Shown in pieces: positions 7,732 to 14,222 of a stretch of 19,637 bases of DNA (within the stretch, counting starts at the first letter, position 1; each line of letters begins with the position of its first letter). The DNA is from JBFJVD01 sp041624375. GTDB lineage: Bacteria > Chloroflexota > Anaerolineae > Anaerolineales > E44-bin32. The stretch covers positions 1 through 19,637 of the forward strand of contig JBFJVD010000024.1 of the NCBI GenBank assembly GCA_041624375.1, given 5' to 3'. The notes beneath the pieces are model-generated. The model saw only the letters and a list, made by a program, of their open reading frames with translations. It ran no database searches and was not told the DNA's origin. The position numbers and the translations under genes are program-made.

Positions 7732-8358
7732 GTGGCCGAGAAGAAGGAAAAGACGCAACCCCTCATTCCTGAAGTCAAGCCCGAGGAATTGGCCTGGGGC
7801 CAGGGCGTGGTCATCACGGCCCGCTGGATCCTGGTCGGCGCTGGTTTGCTGCTTGCGGTCTGGAATGCTGACAGCCTTGCGGAACTGCGTGTGCAGGTGC
7901 TCGTCATCCTCTTGCTCGCCGTCGCAAACTTCTACCTGCATGCGCAGCTGCTGATGCGGCGCCGGACACTGAGCATTGTTGTCTATGGCGCCAGCGCTGC
8001 CGACCTGGCCGTGATCACCGTCCTGGTGCTGTCGAGCGGCGGGTTCAGTTCCGATGTCTTCATCTTCTACTTCCCCGCGCTGCTCGCGCTTTCCGTAGCG
8101 TTTCCCACGATGTTGACCTTTCTCTATACCGGAGGGATGCTGGGGTTCTACGGGTTGATCGGGCTGGCCAGTGTCGATGCAAGCCTGGATAACCTGCAGA
8201 TCCTGCTTGCGCGGCTGATCATTCTGGGTGGCGTTGCCTTCTGCGGAAACCTCTACTGGCGCATTGAGAATCACCGGCGCCGTGCAGCTGAGGAAACGCG
8301 GGAGCAGCTGATGGAGCAGATCCAGAAGCGTCAGGCCCGGCGACCTGCCCGCGCCTGA
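7732..8358 (+). CDS. Six-helix membrane protein, sensor-like (copy 1)
   Basis: This 208-residue protein has a charged N-terminus, six predicted membrane helices (about 26-44, 53-71, 80-101, 109-124, 126-146, 157-175) and a highly basic, helical C-terminal tail (177-208). It is a clear paralogue of the next gene: both share GQ.V.I.ARW before helix 1, FIFY.P..LA..FP around helix 4, and YWR..N.RRR.AAE after helix 6. The architecture resembles the membrane sensing part of some histidine kinases and GGDEF proteins, but no signalling domain follows; this resemblance is an inference. Start choice: GTG at 7732 has AAGGAGGG at 7717-7724 seven bases upstream. An in-frame GTG at 7699 lacks such a site. 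Confidence 0.82.
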   Translation: MAEKKEKTQPLIPEVKPEELAWGQGVVITARWILVGAGLLLAVWNADSLAELRVQVLVILLLAVANFYLHAQLLMRRRTLSIVVYGASAADLAVITVLVLSSGGFSSDVFIFYFPALLALSVAFPTMLTFLYTGGMLGFYGLIGLASVDASLDNLQILLARLIILGGVAFCGNLYWRIENHRRRAAEETREQLMEQIQKRQARRPARA

Positions 8359-8399
8359 CGACGTCGGTACAGCGGGGTGCCATCGAAAGGAAAAATGCG

Positions 8400-9008
8400 A
8401 TGCAGAACATGCGGATGCCAGAGCAAGAGGCGGCGGAGGATATCTTCTTTGGTCAGGCGGTTATGATCTGGGCGCGCTGGTTCGTCATCCTGGCGGGTGC
8501 ACTCATCGCCCTCTGGGCGGCAGAGAGCATTGCCGAGCTGGCCCTGGCCATCGGTTTCGTCGTCGTCTTGATGGGGATCAACTTCTTTGTCCATGGCCGC
8601 TACCTGATGGAGCGCCCGGCAAATCGAAGCCTGCTGCTCCTGGTGGCCGTCGTGGACACGGCGATCATCACCTTGATCGTCCTGGCCTGGCAAGGCCGGA
8701 CCGGGATGGAGAGCCCGTTCTTCATCTTCTACTATCCGATGGTTCTGGCCTTTGCGTTCGTCTTTCCCCCGGCGATGGCCGTCGGGTACACACTGGTTGT
8801 GATCGCCGCCTACCTTGGGGCGAACTTCCTCACGGACCCCGGGATCTTGATCAGCTCGCGCAGCCTGGAAGCACTCACCATGCGATTGATCACCCTGGCC
8901 GCGATGGGCGCGCTTGGGGCTTACTACTGGCGTGTCCAGCGAAACCGGCGCAGGCTGGCCGCTGAGGGATCAGCCGAGCGAGTCGAACTCTCAGCGAGCG
9001 CCAATTAG
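8400..9008 (+). CDS. Six-helix membrane protein, sensor-like (copy 2)
   Basis: This 202-residue paralogue of the preceding gene has six helices at about 20-40, 47-66, 76-97, 106-122, 125-144 and 158-177, with a short basic tail. It keeps the same landmarks (FFGQAVMIWARW at 16-27, FFIFYYP at 107-113, YYWRVQRNRRR at 175-185). Its C-terminal tail is shorter and less coiled-coil-like than in copy 1. It begins 41 bases after copy 1 and ends 33 bases before the second PspA-like gene, so the cluster is probably co-transcribed. AAAGGA at 8386-8391 supports the ATG at 8400. No enzymatic motif is present. A membrane partner or sensor for PspA is a reasonable guess from context only. Confidence 0.82.
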   Translation: MQNMRMPEQEAAEDIFFGQAVMIWARWFVILAGALIALWAAESIAELALAIGFVVVLMGINFFVHGRYLMERPANRSLLLLVAVVDTAIITLIVLAWQGRTGMESPFFIFYYPMVLAFAFVFPPAMAVGYTLVVIAAYLGANFLTDPGILISSRSLEALTMRLITLAAMGALGAYYWRVQRNRRRLAAEGSAERVELSASAN

Positions 9009-9041
9009 CGTCGTCGGCAGGCTTTGGGCAGGAAGGACAGC

Positions 9042-9770
9042 ATGGCAGGGTTGCTGCGTCGCAGCGCGCGAGTTCTCCGGGGCCTTATGTCCGGGCTGCT
9101 CACCCCCGCCGAGGACCCCCGTCAAGGCTACGCGAATACGTTCCAGCGTCACCATGACTTGCTGGCCAAGATTCAGCTGGGCATCAGCGAACTCAAGCAG
9201 GCGCATCAGCGTCTTAGCGAAAAGGCGAGCAACCTTGGGGAGAAGGTCGAGGCGCTCGAGGAGGAAGCCCGCGGCGCCGTTCGGCAGGGCCGCGACGACA
9301 TCGCCCGGCTGCTGCTTCAACGCCGGCAGGCGGCGGTGACTCAATTGCGCGTGCTCGAAGAGAACTTGCGAGACGTTGAACTCGAGGAGCAGCGCCTGGG
9401 GCTCATCGAGAGCCAGCTATCAAGCAAGCTGGAGGCCTTTTACGCTCGCCAGGAGGTCATCGCGGCGCGCTTCAGCGCGGCCGAAGCGCAGGTCAGAATC
9501 CAGGAGACGCTCGCCGGCCTTTCCGATGAACTGTCCGATATGGAACAGATCCTCGAAGGCACTGAAGAGAAGACCGAGCGCATGCAGGCGCGAGCTTACG
9601 CGATCGACCGGCTTATTGATGAGGGGATGCTCGAATCGCGGGGTGCTCTGGACCTCGATTTGGGAGCCGAGTCAGCGACCGGCGACCTCAAAGATGAGCA
9701 GGTCGAGGATCTCCTGCGAGCATTTAAGCGCGAAGCTGCTGCAGAGGGAGATTCGACAACGGAGAGGTGA
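9042..9770 (+). CDS. Second PspA/IM30 family protein (divergent paralogue)
   Basis: This 242-residue protein aligns with the PspA at 6908-7627 over most of its length. The best-conserved block is AAEAQVRIQETLAGLSDELS followed by EGTEEKTERMQARAYAIDRL and then IDEGMLES (about 147-199). The N-terminal amphipathic part differs (LLRRSARVLRGLMSGLL, then AEDPRQGY), and the C-terminus is acidic and distinct. The paralogues may therefore bind different membrane regions or co-assemble. An in-frame TTG at 9024 exists, but AAGGA at 9033-9037 points to the ATG at 9042. The stop lies only 19 bases from the convergent lipoprotein gene. Confidence 0.9.
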   Translation: MAGLLRRSARVLRGLMSGLLTPAEDPRQGYANTFQRHHDLLAKIQLGISELKQAHQRLSEKASNLGEKVEALEEEARGAVRQGRDDIARLLLQRRQAAVTQLRVLEENLRDVELEEQRLGLIESQLSSKLEAFYARQEVIAARFSAAEAQVRIQETLAGLSDELSDMEQILEGTEEKTERMQARAYAIDRLIDEGMLESRGALDLDLGAESATGDLKDEQVEDLLRAFKREAAAEGDSTTER

Positions 9771-9789
9771 AGCCGAGATCCGCAGGCCG

Positions 9790-10806
9790 CTAGGGTTCGA
9801 TTCGCCAGAGCCAGGCGTTGTTGAACTCGCAGACCGTCCGCCCCGACTCGCTAAGTGCGACCATGGCGACGAAGCCGCGCTCGAACTTCGTGTTGTACTT
9901 GTCGTACGCACTCTGCTGCGATCGGAAAGCACCGCGCGCCTGCGTGATCTCTTCTTCGTACTTTTCCAGCTCAGCCTGATAAGCCGCCAGGGCCTCATCA
10001 TCCGGGCTGCCGGTCGGTGTCGGCGGCGGCGGGAGCGAGACAGGAGGCAAAGGAGGCTCTCCGCCGGTCACCTCGCCCACCTTAACTCCATTCGTGTAGA
10101 TCTCGAACAACAGGCCGCGGCCGACGATCGTCAGCCGGTTTGTCGAGCCGTTCTGCCAGTCGAACTCAGGATCCTCCCTGCCCGGGAAGATGTCCTTCAC
10201 GTACGCCACCTCCCCGTTGGCCTGGGTGGTGAAGATGATGTGGCCCAGGGAGGCCCGGGTGGCGATCACAAGATAGTGATTGGGCGCCTCCTCATTGCCG
10301 TCGGAGCGCAGCACAAACCCGCAGCCGGAGGTGCCGAATTGGGTGTCCCAGGTGAGGTCAGCGGAGAGGACGAAGTCGCGGACCACCGTTCCGATGAACT
10401 GGTTCTGCGCATCATTTTGCATAAAGCCTTCGAGCTCGAAGCGAACCGGCGGATGGATCCAGGCCGGCCGCCCCGACGCCGGATCGACTCCGTAGGTTGG
10501 CAGTTCGGCCGCAAAGGGGGCGAACGCCGTCGCGGTAGCCGCCAATTCAGCTTCACTTAAGCTGGCTTCTGCGGTCTGGGAAGCCGCCGCGAGGCGGAAC
10601 TGCTCGGTCGCTTCAACCTGAGCGGTGAGCAATCGGTCGGCCGAGCTGATCTCGCCCTCCGCAGCTGCCGTCGCCGTGCCGGCGACGGAGGCGGCTAGCG
10701 CATCCACGGTAGCCTGCTGATCGCCTCCCGACCCAACGCTGCAGGCAAGGGCCAGCAGCGCGAGGGCCATGACGGCGGAGAGGGGTGTGCGGGGCCTAGA
10801 TAACAT
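9790..10806 (-). CDS. Lipoprotein with jelly-roll-like domain and coiled-coil arm
   Basis: This 338-residue protein has a signal segment ending in ALAC with the lipid cysteine at 22. Then come an Ala/Thr/Gln/Glu-rich helical region (about 30-98), a beta-rich domain (about 115-248) with FVLRSDG, NHYLVIATR and LLFEIYTNGVKVGEV, a Pro-rich stalk (250-266), a coiled-coil arm (about 268-312) and a short end with CEFNNAWLWRIE. The beta domain resembles concanavalin-like or DUF1080-type sandwiches; this is a fold-level guess without catalytic residues. The arm resembles the extracytoplasmic coiled coil of the neighbouring transporter. Its ATG overlaps the transporter gene by 11 bases, a sign of translational coupling. 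The ribosome binding site (GGTGAA) is weak, consistent with coupling. Confidence 0.85.
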   Translation of the reverse strand: MLSRPRTPLSAVMALALLALACSVGSGGDQQATVDALAASVAGTATAAAEGEISSADRLLTAQVEATEQFRLAAASQTAEASLSEAELAATATAFAPFAAELPTYGVDPASGRPAWIHPPVRFELEGFMQNDAQNQFIGTVVRDFVLSADLTWDTQFGTSGCGFVLRSDGNEEAPNHYLVIATRASLGHIIFTTQANGEVAYVKDIFPGREDPEFDWQNGSTNRLTIVGRGLLFEIYTNGVKVGEVTGGEPPLPPVSLPPPPTPTGSPDDEALAAYQAELEKYEEEITQARGAFRSQQSAYDKYNTKFERGFVAMVALSESGRTVCEFNNAWLWRIEP

Positions 10807-13800
10807 CTTTGCGCTTCACCAGATAGAGCACTGCGCCGATCATGACCACAATCATCAAGCCCTGCGCCCCCCAGGCTCGCAGGATCTTGGTGTAGAAGGC
10901 GGATGTATCGTTCTTGTCGACGTAGCTCCAGCCGAAATCGGTGTAGAAGACTTCGATCGTACCTTCGGCTGGGCCGACCGCGGCCCCGCGCTTCGCCTGC
11001 CATTCGAAGAGCGATTCCTGGTAGGCGACCATCGCGCTTTCAAATACTGCGGCTTCGCCTTGATAGGCTTCCACATCGGCCTTGTAGGCTTGTTGAATGG
11101 CGTCGACTTCATCTTGATATGCCTGTAGGGCTTCGAAGTACTCCGCCATCGCCACCGAATCGGATTGATCCGCCGGTTGCTCCGGGGCTGGTGGGATTTC
11201 GGGTTCCGGCGGCGCCTCTCGCAGTGGAGGCGGCTCGATCGGCCGCTCCTGCTCGATGACCTCGTCGTAGAACTGGCCATTTCCGGGGAAGTTGCAGGAC
11301 TCTTGATCGAGCACGTTAAGGCCCATGCAGTTGCAACGATTGGTGCGCTCTTCCAGCGTCATCGCTTTGCGCAGGTCTTCCGGCAGCGCCCAGCAGACAT
11401 CTCGGGCGACGTCGGAACCCACGCCGGTGATGCTCATGAAGGCCTCAAAGGTCCAGCGGGTGGCCGCCGGGGCGCTCACGGTTCCGGGCAGCGGGACGAG
11501 CGCGCCGCTCAGGACGATCTGGGGCATGATCAACAAGATCACCAGCATCGGGGCGGCGTTCGAACTGGGTGCAATCGCCGATGTCAGCAGCCCGAGCATC
11601 ATGCCGGCCATCGCCAGGAAGACCATCGAAACCAGCATGAGCCCGAATTCCATCGCGCCGCCGGGCATCTCATAGGCCAGGTAATGAATGGTGATGTAGG
11701 CCGTCGCATGATAGATCGCCAGCATGCCGGCCACCCAGACCTTTGACGAGACATACGGAATCACCCGCAGGTTGACCAACCGCTCACGCTTGTAGATTTC
11801 TTTTTCTTTTACGATCTCGCGCATCTGTGAGAGGCCGCCGACGAACATGGAGAAGATGATCAGCAGGAAGAAGCTCATCACAATGTCGCCGCCGTCGCCA
11901 TCGACATAGTCGAAGACGTTGCGTCCCACCATGAAAGCGATCAGCACGTCCAGCATGCTGACGAGTGGCGCCGCCAGCAACATCAACAGCAGACTCGTCC
12001 GATCGCGACTCAGGATCCTCAAATTGCGCCGCGAGAGAATCGAGAACTGCCGCAGCGACGAGACCCTCTTCTTCGACTCCTGCGCTTTGATCGGTTTGGG
12101 CGCCGTCGGCACTTCGATGTGCGACTGCTCCGGCGCGATCTGGTGCTGGCTGTACATCGGCTCGACGACGTACTGCTGGTAGGCGGCCGTCTGCATGTAG
12201 CGTTCGCCCCATTCGGCCGGTGAGCCGCGATCTGCCTGCTCCAGGATGGCGTAGATCTGATCAAATTCCATCGCCGAAGTCCGCCGCTCGCGATCGGAGC
12301 GGTACTGGTCGAAGTAGGCCAACGCCTCATCGGGAGGCCCGAACCAGGTGAGATATCCGCCCCGCGCCAGGAAGAGAACCTTGTCGGCGAGCATGACGTT
12401 CTTGGTGGCGTGGGTGACAAGCACAATCGTCCGGCCCTGATCCGCCAGCCGGCGCATCAGCTGCATCAGCGCAGTTTCGGTTCCCGGGTCGAGGCCGGAG
12501 GTCGGTTCATCGAGGAAGAAGAGGCCGGGTTCGGTGAGCAGCTCAACGCCGATCGAAACGCGCTTTTGCTGCCCGCCGCTCAGGCCGCTCACCGGAACGT
12601 CCCTGCGGTGGGCCAGATCCAGATCGTTCAGCACCTGCATCACGCGCTTGTGGCGTTCATCCTTGGTCGTATCGGCCGGCATCCGCAGCTGGGCAGCGTA
12701 ATCTAACGCCTGATAGGGAGTCAGCTCACGGTGGATGATATCGCGCTGCGGCACGTAACCGATCTGATCGCGCACGACATCGAAATTGCGGTACACGTCG
12801 ACGTTGTTCACCAGCACCTTGCCGTGCGTGGCAGGACGGTAGCCGGCGATGGCGTCGAGCAGGGTCGACTTGCCGCCCCCGCTCTGGCCGACGATGACGA
12901 TGAACTCCCGCGGCTGGAAGACGAGCGAGATGTTTTGCAGGATGTTGAGGTCTTTGCGGACCCATTTGTTCAGGTTGATGGCGTCGACGCGCACCCCGCC
13001 GGTTTCGTCGTACAACGAGAGGGCGTCTTCGCCCATCACGAATCGATGCTGGCCTACACGGACCACATCGTTCGGCTGAAGCCAGACGTCGTCCTCGATC
13101 CGCTGGTCGTTCACAAAGGTGCCGTTCGAACTGCGCAGGTCGCGGATCCGGAAGCGCTGCCCGATGCGCTCGATTTGGGCATGGAAGCGGGAGACCGTCG
13201 GTGTGTCGATCACCACGTCGTTGGTCGAATCGCGGCCCAGCTGCAGGACGCTCTTCTCTCCGAAGGTCACTGGAACGGCTTCTTGGCGCTCCATGGCTTC
13301 GGCGGGAGACTGATAGACCAGCGTCACCATCGGGGCCGGATCATCCGGCGCGCCGATGCGAAGCACATCGTTGTGATGCAAGCGTTGATTTCCGGTGAGT
13401 GGGCGGCCTTCGAAATAGAGAGGGTTCTTCGCCTCCGCAAGCGGCTCGACGCTGAAGCCACCGTCGACCCGCAGAAGCCGGAAATGACGCCGGGAGACGA
13501 GCCCCGACTCGATGGGGATGTCGTTCCCCTCCCCACGGCCAACCAGGTAGGTGTCTTTCTCCAGCGTAAAGCTGACCGGTTCAGACCCGGCCATGATCAC
13601 CGTGAGCTGGGGCGGCTCCACCACCGCCACCACCTCCGGCTCTTCGGCTTCGAGACGCGTAACCTCGTAGCCTTCTACGCGCGTGGCCATTTGGCCCGCC
13701 TGCTCAGACCCGCCGTCGACCTGGTCGATCCGGAACTCGAGAATGACCTCGGTCCCCAGTTCGACACGATCGCCGGACTGCAAGGGGGCCGGGTCTGCGC

Positions 13801-14038
13801 CCAGACGCTCGCCGTTCAGAACCGTACCATTGCTGCTGCCCAGGTCCTGGATAAACCAATCCTCACCCTGGCGCCGGATGGAGGCGTGCCGCCGGGAGAT
13901 CTTCGGCGAAGCCAGGATGACGTCGACCCCTTGAGCCGGGTCCCGGCCGATCACGGTGTTCGGCAGAATGAGGTCGACGGTCTGGCCGGCGGAAGGGCCC
14001 TGGAGGATGTGCAGGCGGGTGGCATGGGAATGGTCCAC
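10796..14038 (-). CDS. Triple-FHA ABC-2 transporter (ATPase and permease in one chain)
   Basis: This 1080-residue protein combines three FHA domains, an ABCG-like ATPase and an ABC-2 permease, an architecture like mycobacterial Rv1747 but with an extra FHA. FHA1 (about 8-104) has GRD 31-33, SRRH 48-51 and SSNGT 68-72. FHA2 (145-243) keeps GRG and SRRH but lacks the SSNG motif. FHA3 (255-335) has GRD, SRFH and SSNGT 303-307. The ATPase has Walker A GQSGGGKST 384-392, signature LSGGQ 486-490, Walker B with Asp510/Glu511 and switch His543. Six helices lie at about 683-703, 718-736, 766-790, 797-822, 828-850 and 1056-1075. The loop between helices 5 and 6 is about 200 residues, with clustered cysteines (882, 902, 904, 915), a Pro-rich stretch and a coiled coil. 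FHA domains bind phosphothreonine, implying control by Ser/Thr kinases. The start is a GTG with AGGA upstream. The substrate is unknown. Confidence 0.95.
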   Translation of the reverse strand: MDHSHATRLHILQGPSAGQTVDLILPNTVIGRDPAQGVDVILASPKISRRHASIRRQGEDWFIQDLGSSNGTVLNGERLGADPAPLQSGDRVELGTEVILEFRIDQVDGGSEQAGQMATRVEGYEVTRLEAEEPEVVAVVEPPQLTVIMAGSEPVSFTLEKDTYLVGRGEGNDIPIESGLVSRRHFRLLRVDGGFSVEPLAEAKNPLYFEGRPLTGNQRLHHNDVLRIGAPDDPAPMVTLVYQSPAEAMERQEAVPVTFGEKSVLQLGRDSTNDVVIDTPTVSRFHAQIERIGQRFRIRDLRSSNGTFVNDQRIEDDVWLQPNDVVRVGQHRFVMGEDALSLYDETGGVRVDAINLNKWVRKDLNILQNISLVFQPREFIVIVGQSGGGKSTLLDAIAGYRPATHGKVLVNNVDVYRNFDVVRDQIGYVPQRDIIHRELTPYQALDYAAQLRMPADTTKDERHKRVMQVLNDLDLAHRRDVPVSGLSGGQQKRVSIGVELLTEPGLFFLDEPTSGLDPGTETALMQLMRRLADQGRTIVLVTHATKNVMLADKVLFLARGGYLTWFGPPDEALAYFDQYRSDRERRTSAMEFDQIYAILEQADRGSPAEWGERYMQTAAYQQYVVEPMYSQHQIAPEQSHIEVPTAPKPIKAQESKKRVSSLRQFSILSRRNLRILSRDRTSLLLMLLAAPLVSMLDVLIAFMVGRNVFDYVDGDGGDIVMSFFLLIIFSMFVGGLSQMREIVKEKEIYKRERLVNLRVIPYVSSKVWVAGMLAIYHATAYITIHYLAYEMPGGAMEFGLMLVSMVFLAMAGMMLGLLTSAIAPSSNAAPMLVILLIMPQIVLSGALVPLPGTVSAPAATRWTFEAFMSITGVGSDVARDVCWALPEDLRKAMTLEERTNRCNCMGLNVLDQESCNFPGNGQFYDEVIEQERPIEPPPLREAPPEPEIPPAPEQPADQSDSVAMAEYFEALQAYQDEVDAIQQAYKADVEAYQGEAAVFESAMVAYQESLFEWQAKRGAAVGPAEGTIEVFYTDFGWSYVDKNDTSAFYTKILRAWGAQGLMIVVMIGAVLYLVKRKDVI

Positions 14039-14104
14039 GGCATCGTCCTGTCAAGCTGAAGTCAAGGCGGAACCAAGGGAAAGGCTCGCGACGAACCTCT
14101 CCAC

Positions 14105-14110
14105 ATTATA
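14105..14110 (-). promoter_or_regulatory. -10 box (TATAAT) for the FHA-ABC transporter operon
   Basis: The minus strand reads a perfect TATAAT (plus-strand ATTATA at 14105-14110), placing the start near 14098 and a leader of about 60 bases before the GTG at 14038. No -35 match is seen at 16-18 bases. Confidence 0.5.
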
Positions 14111-14151
14111 GATTAAGACGTTGAAGCGTAGGTGGCGTGCAAGGCGGAGAA

Positions 14152-14182
14152 AGCCCCCCGGCCCGAAAGGCCCGGGGGGCTG
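14152..14182 (-). terminator. Strong GC hairpin, likely terminator of the 5'-nucleotidase gene
   Basis: AGCCCCCCGG at 14152-14161 pairs perfectly with CCGGGGGGCT at its right arm, extended inside by a bulged CC/GG pair around a GAAA-containing loop. Read on the minus strand it lies about 40 bases after the nucleotidase stop and is followed by TTTCTC, a short pyrimidine tract. It also insulates the transporter promoter at 14105 from upstream transcription. Confidence 0.65.
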
Positions 14183-14197
14183 CACGAGAAACGGCGA

Positions 14198-14222
14198 CTC
14201 GCCCTGGAATGACCCGGGCGAG
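14198..14222 (-). terminator. Second hairpin directly after the nucleotidase stop codon
   Basis: CTCGCCC at 14198-14204 and GGGCGAG at 14216-14222 form a seven-pair stem, with two more G-C pairs inside after one mismatch. It abuts the TAG stop (plus-strand 14223-14225). There is no T-run, so it may protect the 3' end or act with the next hairpin. Confidence 0.4.

Noticed and set aside
9793..9812. GGTTCGATTC, resembling a tRNA T-loop
   Set aside because: No acceptor stem, anticodon arm or CCA partner can be drawn, and it lies inside the end of the lipoprotein gene.
9376..10560. 394-codon plus-strand open frame spanning the end of the second PspA-like gene and the lipoprotein
   Set aside because: It crosses two well-supported genes in other frames and is Arg/Ser-rich without domain features.
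12731..14059. 442-codon open frame on the plus strand opposite the FHA-ABC gene
   Set aside because: The minus-strand frame shows complete FHA, Walker and signature motifs. The plus frame is His/Asp/Arg-rich and low-complexity, as expected for a shadow in GC-rich DNA.
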